DNA of 25,624 nt from an uncultured Collinsella sp. (GCA_947002045.1 CAMQJB010000029.1:1-25624), one strand, 5' to 3'; positions 7,872 to 15,393 are shown, numbered from the stretch's first letter. Numbers and translations are program-made. Notes: generated from the letters alone by a model not told the origin.

Positions 7872-7902
7872 AAGACGGCGACTCGTTCTTTCACGGCGTC
7901 TT
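7872..7902 (-). terminator. Probable intrinsic terminator of the alkyltransferase gene
   Basis: On the minus strand, AAGACGCCG and CGCCGTCTT form a 9-bp stem with one mismatch and a 13-nt loop, followed by a short T-run (CTTTTC). It begins 22 nt past the stop codon at 7925-7927. Confidence 0.55.
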
Positions 7903-7924
7903 GGCTATGCAAAGTGTCCTGACG

Positions 7925-8503
7925 TTACTCCTCGTACGCACCCTCGAGCCGCAGCAGCCACTCCTTGCGGTCAAGGCCGCCGGCATATCCGTTGAGCGAT
8001 CCGTCGGCCGCCACCACGCGATGGCACGGCACGATAATCGAAATGGGATTACGTGCGACCGCAGCCCCCACCGCACGAGGAGACACAACGGGCGCCTCGT
8101 TTCCCGGTACACGATGTCGAGCCGCAACACGCCGGGCGATCTCGCCATACGTGGCAACCTCGCCACGCGGAATGGAAAGCAGCTCAAACCAAACCTCGCG
8201 CTGAAACGCCGTGCCGATCATATGTAACGGCGGCGTAAACCGAGGTTCCTGCCCTGCAAAATAAGCATTCAGCCAAGCCCAGGAACGTTCAAGCACCGAA
8301 GAGGCTACACCATTTGCGGGACTCACCGACGACATGCCGCCAGCACCAGAAACCGCATCGGCACCTTCAACGTACTCCGCATCTTCTTTGAGAAGCGTGG
8401 AGCCAAAGTGCTCCTGCCCCTCAAACCAAAGCCCCGTCAGACCGCGGCCATCAGCGGCAAGCAAGATTTCGCCCAAAGGCGAAGCAAACGTCGTCGTGAC
8501 CAC
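7925..8503 (-). CDS. ogt: Methylated-DNA--protein-cysteine methyltransferase
   Basis: This 192-residue suicide DNA-repair protein transfers alkyl groups from O6-alkylguanine to its own cysteine. The active-site motif PCHRV (159-163) gives acceptor C160. The upstream helix FQREVWFELLSIPRGEVATYGEIA and the following NGYAGGLDRKEWLLRLEG are typical of Ogt/MGMT. A serine/glycine/alanine-rich stretch at about 40-75 lengthens the N-terminal domain relative to the usual 155-175 residues. The GTG start at 8503 is supported by AAAGGAG 7 nt upstream. A TATTAT -10-like box (minus strand, 8531-8536) lies 30 nt upstream without a good -35. It is a single gene. Symbol ogt is by family; ada-type regulatory parts are absent. 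Confidence 0.93.
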   Translation of the reverse strand: MVTTTFASPLGEILLAADGRGLTGLWFEGQEHFGSTLLKEDAEYVEGADAVSGAGGMSSVSPANGVASSVLERSWAWLNAYFAGQEPRFTPPLHMIGTAFQREVWFELLSIPRGEVATYGEIARRVAARHRVPGNEAPVVSPRAVGAAVARNPISIIVPCHRVVAADGSLNGYAGGLDRKEWLLRLEGAYEE

Positions 8504-8570
8504 CAGCGGCTCCTTTCAAAACTCCGCTCCATAATACCGCGAATTGTGCAGACAACTCCCGCAGATGCGT

Positions 8571-8656
8571 CCGGACAGACTCGATTGTCCAAGAGAGGGC
8601 GTTTTCCCTCTCAATATCGGCCGATACCGAGTCGCAACGCCCAAAACGATGTCCGG
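8571..8656. repeat. 86-bp nested hairpin element
   Basis: Outer arms are CCGGACA (8571-8577) and TGTCCGG (8650-8656). Next come GACTCG (8578-8583) and CGAGTC (8628-8633), and inside these GAGAGGG (8593-8599) and CCCTCTC (8606-8612). The palindrome ATCGGCCGAT lies at 8616-8625. It is non-coding and starts 67 nt upstream of the ogt start. It could be a folded repeat or a structured leader read on the + strand; no known riboswitch was recognised. Confidence 0.5.
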
Positions 8657-8662
8657 CAAAAA

Positions 8663-8844
8663 CGAAGGTGAATGGTTTTCCGAGAAGTGGACGAGTAAAA
8701 CTAGGGCCCCGAAGCATCCGCATTTTTTAATTGCAAAACAGCAGGATTCATGCGATAAAACCGCAGGAAATGGCGGCCAAAATATGCCGATGCTTCAAGG
8801 GTCCAAAATAGGTCGTTCACTTCCCGGAAAACCATTCACCTTCG
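8663..8844. repeat. 182-bp long imperfect hairpin
   Basis: The left arm 8663-8689 starts CGAAGGTGAATGGTTTTCCG and pairs with 8818-8844 at 26 of 27 positions. Further in, GAAGCATC...GCAT (near 8712-8725) pairs with ATGC...GATGCTTC (near 8784-8796), so the two halves match on and off for about 65 bp each. No protein of known type is encoded. It is a separate sequence family from the other hairpins in the window. Confidence 0.75.
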
Positions 8845-8924
8845 ATTCGCATCAACCCCTAAGCCCTCACAAGCAACAAACACAGGCGCGCCAAAGTTAC
8901 CGCCTCAACCCCAAAGTTCCCGCA

Positions 8925-9015
8925 GGCAGCAGGCGCAACAGCGCCGCAGCTGCCGGCGGCGCTCCACAGTCCCAAAAGGCGGCAGGCGCGAAGCGCCGGG
9001 GTCGCCGCCGGGACT
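8925..9015. repeat. Two adjacent GC-rich nested hairpins
   Basis: The first (8925-8954) nests GGCAGC/GCTGCC around GGCGC/GCGCC. The second (8968-9015) nests AGTCCC/GGGACT, then GGCGGC/GCCGCC, then GGCGC-GAA-GCGCC. They have the same inner helix and similar layout, suggesting duplication. The rest of 8845-9107 shows no gene or recognisable site. Confidence 0.5.
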
Positions 9016-9107
9016 AGGGCCCGCAACAGCCACGTGCCCCCACATCAGCCCAGCGGCCCCAACCGACAACGACCCCATCGCAGATCGCTTGCAGCAGCGT
9101 CGCCGCA

Positions 9108-9237
9108 GGCGGGGGCTGGGCTTAGTTTTCAGAACACTCCGCAGACCAGTGTGGCGCCTTGTCCGCAGCTCCGAAGGAGCAGGACAAGGCGCCACACATG
9201 GTCGAGGACGTTCTGAAAACTAAGCCCGGCCCCCGCC
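9108..9237 (+). repeat. 130-bp nested hairpin, TCC-GCA loop family, copy 1
   Basis: Outer arms 9108-9135 and 9210-9237 pair at 27 of 28 positions. Inner arms GTGTGGCGCCTTGTCC (9149-9164) and 9182-9197 pair perfectly, and GCTCC/GGAGC closes the apex. Between outer and inner helices lie TCC (9138-9140) opposite GGA (9206-9208), the loop GCA (9141-9143) opposite GA (9204-9205), and GACCA opposite TGGTC. It starts 13 nt beyond the asd stop. There is no U-tract, so it is not a standard terminator. Confidence 0.88.
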
Positions 9238-9249
9238 GGACAGGTCACA

Positions 9250-10275
9250 CTACTCGCAGAGCAGCTTAGCGATCTGGACGGCGTTGGTTGCCGCGCCCTT
9301 ACGGATTTGGTCGCCGCAGCACCAGAAGGTGATGCCACGCGCGGCCTCGGGGTTCGAGATGTCGCGGCGCACGCGACCGACCCAAATCAAATCCTGGTCG
9401 GACGTATCCATCGGCATGGGGAAGCGATCGTGCGCATCCTCGGCGCTCATGTCGTCAACCAGCTTCACGCCCGGAGCGGCAGCCAGCGCAGCACGGGCCT
9501 CGTCAACCGTAATGTCGCGCTCAAACTCAAGCGTAATGCTCTCGGAGTGCGAGCGCAGCACGGGCACGCGCACGCAGGTGCAGTTCACGCGCAGCTCGGG
9601 CAGGTGCATGATCTTGCGGCCCTCGTTTTGCAGCTTCATCTCCTCGGAGGTAAAGCCCTCCTCCTTGACGCCGCCAATCTGCGGAATCAGGTTGCTCGCC
9701 AGCTGGGCGGCAAATGCGCGCGGCTCGGGAATCTCCTCGCCGCGGCCCAGGGCGGCCAGCTGAGCCTCGAGCTCGGCCATACCGGGAGCGCCGGCACCCG
9801 AAGCCGCCTGATACGTGGAGACGATCATGCGCTTCACGCCGGCGAGCTGATGCAGCGGCCAGGTGGGAACCAGGCCGATGATGGTCGCGCAGTTGGGATT
9901 GGCGATAAGGCCGTGATGCCACTTGATGTCGTCGGCATTGATCTCGGGCACGACCAGCGGCACCTCAGGATCCATGCGGAAGGCGTGGCTGTTGTCGACC
10001 ACGACGGCGCCGCGCTTGACGGCCTCGGGCAGTAGCTCCTTCGCGATGTCGTCGCCGGCGGCTCCAAGCACAATGTCACAGCCCTCAAAGGCCTCGGGAC
10101 AAGCCTCTTCGATCACGATCTGCTCGCCGCGGAACTCGACGGTCTTGCCCGCAGAACGCGCGCTCGCCAGCAGCTTGAGCTTGCCAACCGGGAACTCCTG
10201 CTCATTGAGGCACTCGAGCATCTGGGTGCCCACGGCTCCCGTCGCGCCCAAAATAGCAACCGTGTACTGTTTCAT
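9250..10275 (-). CDS. asd: Aspartate-semialdehyde dehydrogenase
   Basis: This 341-residue enzyme reduces aspartyl phosphate to aspartate semialdehyde with NADPH, the branch-point step for lysine, threonine, methionine and diaminopimelate. The nucleotide-binding motif is GATGAVG (10-16). The catalytic cysteine is C129 in NPNCATI, followed by the substrate-binding STYQAASGAG segment and RSHSE near the C-terminal third. Start ATG 10275 is preceded by AAAGGGGGAA; an in-frame ATG at 10362 adds 29 residues unlike the family. It lies 174 nt downstream of the aspartokinase gene on the same strand with hairpins in between, so coupling between the two is uncertain. Confidence 0.97.
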   Translation of the reverse strand: MKQYTVAILGATGAVGTQMLECLNEQEFPVGKLKLLASARSAGKTVEFRGEQIVIEEACPEAFEGCDIVLGAAGDDIAKELLPEAVKRGAVVVDNSHAFRMDPEVPLVVPEINADDIKWHHGLIANPNCATIIGLVPTWPLHQLAGVKRMIVSTYQAASGAGAPGMAELEAQLAALGRGEEIPEPRAFAAQLASNLIPQIGGVKEEGFTSEEMKLQNEGRKIMHLPELRVNCTCVRVPVLRSHSESITLEFERDITVDEARAALAAAPGVKLVDDMSAEDAHDRFPMPMDTSDQDLIWVGRVRRDISNPEAARGITFWCCGDQIRKGAATNAVQIAKLLCE

Positions 10276-10353
10276 GCTTCCCCCTTTAAAGGTTATGGCT
10301 TTTGCCCGCACGCCGAGCAGGCCGATTATTGTTGCCAGTGTATACAAGAACGA

Positions 10354-10439
10354 GGCGGGCACGAAACCCGCCCCGTCGAAACGAAACCGAAACGAAACGC
10401 CCCGCCGTAGATTTTTGAGACATGACCCAAAAAATCTAC
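10354..10439. repeat. Two hairpins and an 11-nt tandem repeat between lysC and asd
   Basis: GGCGGG/CCCGCC (10354-10359 and 10367-10372) forms a small hairpin. CGAAACGAAAC is repeated twice in tandem (10377-10398). GTAGATTTTT (10407-10416) and AAAAATCTAC (10430-10439) form a 10-bp hairpin that starts 10 nt beyond the aspartokinase stop. The last may act as its terminator, although the T's are inside the stem. Confidence 0.55.
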
Positions 10440-10449
10440 CGAGCAGTCG

Positions 10450-11838
10450 CTACTTTTTGAGCGCGGCCAGGGCGGGATCGACCGGTGCGGGGACCTCCAG
10501 GTCGGAGACCTTCACAATGCCGTTCTCATCGGAGAAGGCACGGTAAATGGTCTGAATCGCCAGGTCGAAGTCCTTCTCCTCGACACCGATAATGATGTTG
10601 ATCTCGTCGCAGCTCTGCGAAATCATGCGCACGCTCACGCCGGCCTGGCCAAGCATGCCAAACAGATGGCCCGAGATACCTGCGCGGCCACGCAGGTTAC
10701 GGCCGACGGTCGCGATGAGCGCCAGGCCCTCGACAACCTCGATCTCGAGCGGCTCGACCTCCTGCTGAATGTCGCCCACGAGCGAGTACAGCGAGTCGTG
10801 CACGTCCTGCTCCTGCACCACGGCGCCAAAGCGGTCGACACCGGTGGGCATGTGCTCGACGGAAACGTCATAGCGCTCGAAGACCGAAAGCGCGCGGCGC
10901 ATAAAGCCAACACGGGGCTTGGTGCGGTCGCGGGCAACGTTGATGGCGACAAAGCCGCGCTTGCCGGTCACGCCGGTAATGATGGGCTCTGCCTCACCCT
11001 CATCAGCCGTCTCGCTAATGATGGTGCCGGGGTCCTGCGGCGCATTGGTGTTCTTGATGACCAGCGGAATACCCGCCTCGCGCACGGGGAACACGGCCTC
11101 CTCGTGCAGGACGCTTGCACCCATGTACGAAAGTTCGCGCAGCTCCTCGTAGGTAACGCGCGCAATGGGCTGAGCCTCGGGCACAATGCGAGGATCGGCA
11201 GAATAGAAGCCCGAGACGTCGGTCCAGTTCTCGTACAAGTCGGCGCCCAGGCACTTGGCCAGGATCGAGCCGGAAATATCGCCGCCGCCACGGTCGAGCA
11301 GCTTGATCTGGCCCTCACGCGTCGCGCCGTAGAAACCGGGCATAACAAAGCCGCCCTGCTGGCCGTACTCCTGCACCAGCTCGGAGGTGCGATTCATGCT
11401 GAGCGTACCGTCATGATGGAACGCCACAACCGTCGCGGCGTCCAGGAACGGCAGGCCCAGGTACTCCGCCATCAGGCGAGCGGTGAAGTACTCGCCACGG
11501 CTCACGAGCTCCTCGGTAGAGTAGCCGCCCGAGCGGGCGCGCTCGGCAAAGGCCGCGAACTCCTCGCGGATGGGATAGGTGAGCTCCAGCTCGTCAGCGA
11601 TATCAAAATAACGCTGGCCAATGTCCTCGAGCAGCTCCTCACACGACACGTGATACTTAACGTGCGCGTTAACCAGGTAGAGCAGGTCGGTCACCTTGGT
11701 GTCGCCCTTAAAGCGGCGGCCGCAGGCGGAAACCACCACAAAACGGCGGGCAGGGTCGGCATCGACGATGGCCTTGATCTTCTTGAAGTGTTCGGCGTCG
11801 GCGACCGACGAGCCGCCAAACTTGGCAATCTTAATCAT
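10450..11838 (-). CDS. lysC: Aspartate kinase
   Basis: This 462-residue enzyme phosphorylates aspartate, the first step of lysine/threonine/methionine synthesis. The kinase domain opens with KFGGSSVA (6-13) and contains the SRGEYFTARL segment and the LLDRGGGDISGSILA nucleotide region followed by VSGFYSADPRIV. Two C-terminal ACT domains follow (about 310-445), including VRMISQSCDEINIIIGV, so feedback inhibition by lysine and/or threonine is expected. It is monofunctional, with no homoserine dehydrogenase domain. The ribosome site is weak: AAAGG lies 13 nt from ATG 11838. It is divergent from thrC across a 103-nt gap in which I saw no clear promoter, T-box or lysine riboswitch. The symbol is by family. 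Confidence 0.96.
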   Translation of the reverse strand: MIKIAKFGGSSVADAEHFKKIKAIVDADPARRFVVVSACGRRFKGDTKVTDLLYLVNAHVKYHVSCEELLEDIGQRYFDIADELELTYPIREEFAAFAERARSGGYSTEELVSRGEYFTARLMAEYLGLPFLDAATVVAFHHDGTLSMNRTSELVQEYGQQGGFVMPGFYGATREGQIKLLDRGGGDISGSILAKCLGADLYENWTDVSGFYSADPRIVPEAQPIARVTYEELRELSYMGASVLHEEAVFPVREAGIPLVIKNTNAPQDPGTIISETADEGEAEPIITGVTGKRGFVAINVARDRTKPRVGFMRRALSVFERYDVSVEHMPTGVDRFGAVVQEQDVHDSLYSLVGDIQQEVEPLEIEVVEGLALIATVGRNLRGRAGISGHLFGMLGQAGVSVRMISQSCDEINIIIGVEEKDFDLAIQTIYRAFSDENGIVKVSDLEVPAPVDPALAALKK

Positions 11839-11941
11839 GGGCTTGAGGTTACCTTTCTAAAAGCCTCTGCAAACCTGTTTTGCGCGCTCTGATACCATGG
11901 TTTCACCGATTGGGACCAAGGCATCCGAGGAGCAGTGTTAT

Positions 11942-13459
11942 ATGGGAACTTATCATAGTACACGAGGACGCACTTTATCGTGCTCAAGTAAGGTGGCAAT
12001 CCGCACCGGCATCGCTCCCGACGGGGGTTTGTTTGTCTCGGACGAGCTCGGCACCCAGCAGGTCGATATCAGCTCGCTTGCAGATAAATCGTACTTTGAA
12101 ATCGCTCAAGATGTGTTGGGAATGTTACTGAATGATTACACGGCCGAAGAAATTTCGGCGTGTGTCGACGAGGCATACCGCGGCACGTTCGCGAGTGAAG
12201 AGGTTACACCGCTCGTCAAACTCGACGCTGCGCCGGGCGCTGACGCCCCTCAGACCTATGTGATGGAGCTCTTTGGCGGCCCCACGAGCGCCTTCAAGGA
12301 CGTCGCCCTGCAGATGCTCCCCCGCCTCATGGCCCGCACTTCCGCCAAGGACGGCGGCGCCGAGCGCATCATGATCGTCACCGCCACGTCGGGCGACACG
12401 GGCAAGGCAGCACTCGCCGGCTTTGCCGACGCCCCGGGTACGGGCATCACCGTCTTTTATCCCGAGGGCAAAGTCAGCCGTGTGCAGAATCTGCAGATGT
12501 CCACACAGGAGGGCGACAACGTCGCCGTCTGCGGCATCCGCGGCAACTTCGACGACGCCCAGAGCGCCGTCAAGCGCATCTTTGCCGATAAGGAGCTTGC
12601 CGAGCGTCTGGAGGCCGCCGGCACGGTGCTTTCGAGCGCCAACTCCATCAACGTCGGCCGTCTGGTACCGCAGGTCGTCTACTACTTTGCCGCCTATGCG
12701 CAGCTGTTGCGCGCCGGCGCCATCGAGGCCGGCGACGCCGTGGAGTTCTGCGTACCGACCGGCAACTTTGGCGATATCCTGGCCGGCTACTATGCCAAGC
12801 GCATGGGTCTGCCCGTCGCCAAGCTCGTCGTGGCGAGCGACAAGAACAACGTGCTTGCCGACTTCCTGACCACCGGCGTTTACGACCGTAACCGCCCGTT
12901 CTTCACGACCATCTCGCCGTCGATGGACATCCTCATCAGCTCCAACCTCGAGCGCATGCTCTACTTCCTGTCCGATGGCGACTGCGAGCTCGTTGCCGGC
13001 CTTATGGAGCAGCTGGCACAGACTGGCCGCTACGAGGTTCCCGCCGACCTGCTGGCAAAGATTCAGAACGTCTTTGGCTGCGGCTGGGCCAGCGAGGACG
13101 AGGTCCGCGCTGCCATCAAGAGCTGCTGGAACGCAAACGGCTACGTGATCGATCCGCATACTGCTTGCGGCTATCACGTCTTCGAGCAGGTCGCTCCCGC
13201 CGAGGGCGCCAAAGCCCGCGTGCTGCTTTCGACCGCCAGCCCCTACAAGTTCCCGCGCGCCTGCTGCGACGCCCTGGGGCTCGACGTTCCCGAGGACGAC
13301 TTTGAGGCTATGCGCGTGCTCGAGCACGCAACCAACACGGTTGCCCCGGTCCAGCTCGCCGAGCTCGAGGCCAAGCCCGTCCGCTTCGAAGACGTCTGCG
13401 ACGTAGCCGACATGGCCAACTACGTGGAGCAGGCTGCAAAAAAGATGGCCACCAACTAA
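11942..13459 (+). CDS. thrC: Threonine synthase
   Basis: This 505-residue PLP enzyme converts O-phosphohomoserine to threonine. The PLP lysine is K119 in PTSAFKDVALQ, followed by the phosphate-binding TATSGDTGKAAL. The N-terminal YHSTRG opening and RTGIAPDGGLF are typical of the longer, bacterial/fungal-type threonine synthases. ATG 11942 was chosen because GAGGAG (11927-11932) is 9 nt upstream; the in-frame ATG at 11897 adds 15 unrelated residues. It is divergent from lysC and followed by its own terminator, then by thrB on the same strand. Confidence 0.97.
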   Translation: MGTYHSTRGRTLSCSSKVAIRTGIAPDGGLFVSDELGTQQVDISSLADKSYFEIAQDVLGMLLNDYTAEEISACVDEAYRGTFASEEVTPLVKLDAAPGADAPQTYVMELFGGPTSAFKDVALQMLPRLMARTSAKDGGAERIMIVTATSGDTGKAALAGFADAPGTGITVFYPEGKVSRVQNLQMSTQEGDNVAVCGIRGNFDDAQSAVKRIFADKELAERLEAAGTVLSSANSINVGRLVPQVVYYFAAYAQLLRAGAIEAGDAVEFCVPTGNFGDILAGYYAKRMGLPVAKLVVASDKNNVLADFLTTGVYDRNRPFFTTISPSMDILISSNLERMLYFLSDGDCELVAGLMEQLAQTGRYEVPADLLAKIQNVFGCGWASEDEVRAAIKSCWNANGYVIDPHTACGYHVFEQVAPAEGAKARVLLSTASPYKFPRACCDALGLDVPEDDFEAMRVLEHATNTVAPVQLAELEAKPVRFEDVCDVADMANYVEQAAKKMATN

Positions 13460-13471
13460 ACCCCTTATAAG

Positions 13472-13500
13472 GCGCCGGCGAAAGCCGGCGCACCTTCTTT
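13472..13500 (+). terminator. Intrinsic terminator of thrC
   Basis: Perfect stem GCGCCGGC (13472-13479) and GCCGGCGC (13484-13491) with a GAAA tetraloop, followed by the T-rich ACCTTCTTT. It starts 13 nt after the thrC stop. It implies that thrB needs read-through or its own promoter. Confidence 0.8.
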
Positions 13501-13537
13501 CATCAGATAACCCCCGGGATAATGACGAACGCGCACA

Positions 13538-13649
13538 GCGTGCCTGGCTGTTTAGTTCGTCGCGAGTTCCGCACGCAAAGGAAAGCACTTAATGTGCTTT
13601 CCGTCTTGCGCAGGACTGTCCGAGCAGCGAACTAAACAGCCAGGCACGC
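13538..13649 (+). repeat. 112-bp nested hairpin, TCC-GCA loop family, copy 2, in the thrB leader
   Basis: Outer arms 13538-13559 (GCGTGCCTGGCTGTTTAGTT...) and 13628-13649 are perfectly complementary over 22 bp. The apical helix GGAAAGCAC/GTGCTTTCC has a TTAAT loop. Between them lie TCC (13568-13570) opposite GGA (13613-13615), loop GCA opposite CA, and CGCAA (13574-13578) opposite TTGCG (13606-13610). The right arm ends 1 nt before the thrB ribosome site AGGAGGA (13651-13657), so the folded transcript could affect thrB translation. Confidence 0.88.
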
Positions 13650-13662
13650 CAGGAGGACTCAC

Positions 13663-14544
13663 ATGATCAAAATCACTGTCCCAGCAACCAGCGCCAACCT
13701 AGGCATCGGCTACGACACCCTCGGCATGGCCGTCAGCCTCTACTCGCACTTCACCTTCGAGCGCGCCGACAAGCTCACCATCACTGGATGCCCCGAAGAG
13801 TTCCAAAACGAGAACAACCTAGTCTACGTGAGCTTTGTCGATGCACTGGCCGCATGGGGCGAGCCAGCTTTTCCCGTTGCCATCGACATTCAAACCGACG
13901 TGCCCGTCGCTCGCGGCCTGGGTTCCAGCTCCACCTGCGTCGTCGCCGGCATTATGGCCGCCGCCGCACTGACAGGCCACACCGTCGACCGCGCCGAGCT
14001 CGTCCGCATTGCCACCGAAGTCGAGGGCCATCCCGATAACGTCGCCCCCGCCATCCTAGGCGGCGCCGTCTGCTCCTTTACGCCGACCGATTCGCTCCCC
14101 CAGTGCCTGCGCTACGAGGTGAGCGATCGCCTGCGTTTTATTACCGTGATTCCGCCTTACGAGGTACACACGAGCGAGGCACGCAAGGTCGTGCCGCAGG
14201 AGATTCCGCTCTCCACCGCCGTGTGGCAGATGGGCCGCATCGCCGGTATGACGCGCGGCTTGGAGACTGGTGACCTCGACCTGATTGCCGCCGCCAATGA
14301 CGACCGTATTCAGGAACCCTATCGTCGCCGTCTGATTCCCGACTACAACGCCGTGCGCGACACCTGCCTTAACGGAGGCGCCAAGACCATCTGGATCAGC
14401 GGCTCGGGCTCGACCCTCATGGCCGTGACTGACGACACCATCGTGGCAAAGTTCCTACAGGTCAAGCTGCGTGAGCAGTTCCCTAAGTGTGATACGCATA
14501 TTCTGACGTGCGACACCGAGGGCGCTCAAATCGAGTACCTGTAG
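13663..14544 (+). CDS. thrB: Homoserine kinase
   Basis: This 293-residue GHMP-family kinase phosphorylates homoserine, supplying the substrate of ThrC. It has the N-terminal PATSANLGIGYDTLG motif, the GHMP phosphate loop PVARGLGSSST (81-91) and the C-terminal ISGSGSTLMAV motif. The length is normal for the family. AGGAGGA lies 5 nt before ATG 13663. It is framed tightly by two hairpin elements of the same family: one ends 1 nt before its ribosome site, and the outermost arm of the other includes its stop codon. Homoserine dehydrogenase must be encoded elsewhere. Confidence 0.97.
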   Translation: MIKITVPATSANLGIGYDTLGMAVSLYSHFTFERADKLTITGCPEEFQNENNLVYVSFVDALAAWGEPAFPVAIDIQTDVPVARGLGSSSTCVVAGIMAAAALTGHTVDRAELVRIATEVEGHPDNVAPAILGGAVCSFTPTDSLPQCLRYEVSDRLRFITVIPPYEVHTSEARKVVPQEIPLSTAVWQMGRIAGMTRGLETGDLDLIAAANDDRIQEPYRRRLIPDYNAVRDTCLNGGAKTIWISGSGSTLMAVTDDTIVAKFLQVKLREQFPKCDTHILTCDTEGAQIEYL

Positions 14545-14720
14545 ACATCCCCCTCATATACCTGTCCGGGACGGTCGGGATGTTCCCTCAAAATCGTCCT
14601 CGCGCATGAAGGCCCCTTGTCCTGCTCCTACGGAGCGACGGACAAGGGGCCTTCGCGCTGCGGAATGATTTTGAGGGAACATCCCGACCGTCCCTGCGCC
14701 TACCTTGCTGAGGATGTCTA
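14542..14720 (-). repeat. 179-bp nested hairpin, TCC-GCA loop family, copy 3, over the thrB stop codon
   Basis: The outermost arms TAGACATCC (14542-14550, including the thrB stop) and GGATGTCTA (14712-14720) are perfect. The main arms 14568-14594 and 14668-14694 are perfect over 27 bp. Inner arms 14608-14622 and 14640-14654 are perfect over 15 bp. Read on the minus strand, the core CCTTGTCC...GGACAAGG differs from 9157-9189 at only 3 of 33 positions, and the same TCC/GGA clamp and GCA/GA internal loop are present. The remainder of the gap to 14802 shows only a CTTGCTAGA direct repeat (14782-14790 and 14799-14807). Confidence 0.9.
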
Positions 14721-14802
14721 TAGGGACCCACGCTTTGAAGGGGCGCCGGGCTGAAATTATGGCCTTTTATTGGTAGGGGCTCTTGCTAGATTAGGGCACT
14801 TG

Positions 14803-15393
14803 CTAGAGGCAGGCCTCGACGATGCGCTTTTTGAGTTCGTCGATGCCGGTGCCGGTCTGGGAGCTTGTGATGATCACGTTTTCGGCAGGGACGTTGAGTT
14901 GCTTTTTGATGGCAGCTGCCTGGCGGGCCTGCTGGGTGCGGCTGAGCTTGTCGGCTTTGGTGAGGCAGACGATAAAGTTGAACTCGTTGCCCTGCAGGTA
15001 GTCGATCATGTCATGGTCGAGCTTACTGGGATCGTGGCGAATGTCCACCAGCGACACAACCAGGTTAAAGCTGCGCTCGGAGTCGAAGAAGTCGCCGATA
15101 AGCTCGGCCCAGCGATCGCGCTCAGCTTTGGAACGACGGGCGAAACCGTAACCCGGCAGGTCGACAAAGTGCACGTCGTCGGCCTCGAAGAAATTGATAT
15201 TGCTCGTCTTGCCCGGCGTGCTCGAAACCTTGACCAGGTTCTTGCGGCCGAAGAGCTTGTTCATGATCGACGACTTGCCCACGTTGGAGCGACCAACAAA
15301 GCTCACCTCGGGACAGGTGGACTCGGGAATCTGCGAAACCTTGCCGTAGCTGGCGACGAACTTGGCAAGCTGGTAGTTAATGGAATCGGCCAT
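14803..15393 (-). CDS. engB: Ribosome-biogenesis GTPase YihA/EngB
   Basis: This 196-residue GTP-binding protein is required for large-subunit ribosome assembly in many bacteria. Motifs are G1 GRSNVGKS (34-41), the switch region STPGKTSNINFF, G3 DLPGYG (78-83), G4 TKAD (145-148) and G5 SSQ (177-179). The length fits the family exactly. ATG 15393 has AGGAG 6 nt upstream; upstream in-frame codons run into the nucleosidase gene and are not used. It is the last gene of a possible three-gene minus-strand unit (hydrolase, nucleosidase, engB), with a 37-nt gap before it. Confidence 0.96.
   Translation of the reverse strand: MADSINYQLAKFVASYGKVSQIPESTCPEVSFVGRSNVGKSSIMNKLFGRKNLVKVSSTPGKTSNINFFEADDVHFVDLPGYGFARRSKAERDRWAELIGDFFDSERSFNLVVSLVDIRHDPSKLDHDMIDYLQGNEFNFIVCLTKADKLSRTQQARQAAAIKKQLNVPAENVIITSSQTGTGIDELKKRIVEACL

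Noticed and set aside
8544..9017. 157-codon open frame in the ogt-asd gap
   Set aside because: It runs through two hairpin elements whose palindromic sequence dictates the codons; no plausible start site or family.
10666..11892. Long + strand open frame opposite lysC
   Set aside because: It is antisense to a full-length aspartokinase, with no domain or ribosome site.
11839..11941. T-box or lysine riboswitch before lysC/thrC
   Set aside because: The gap is only 103 nt and lacks the expected conserved boxes or a competing terminator.
12125..13588. Long minus-strand open frame opposite thrC (487 codons)
   Set aside because: It is a mirror of the GC-biased codons of thrC and extends through the thrC terminator and hairpin arm; no domain is visible.
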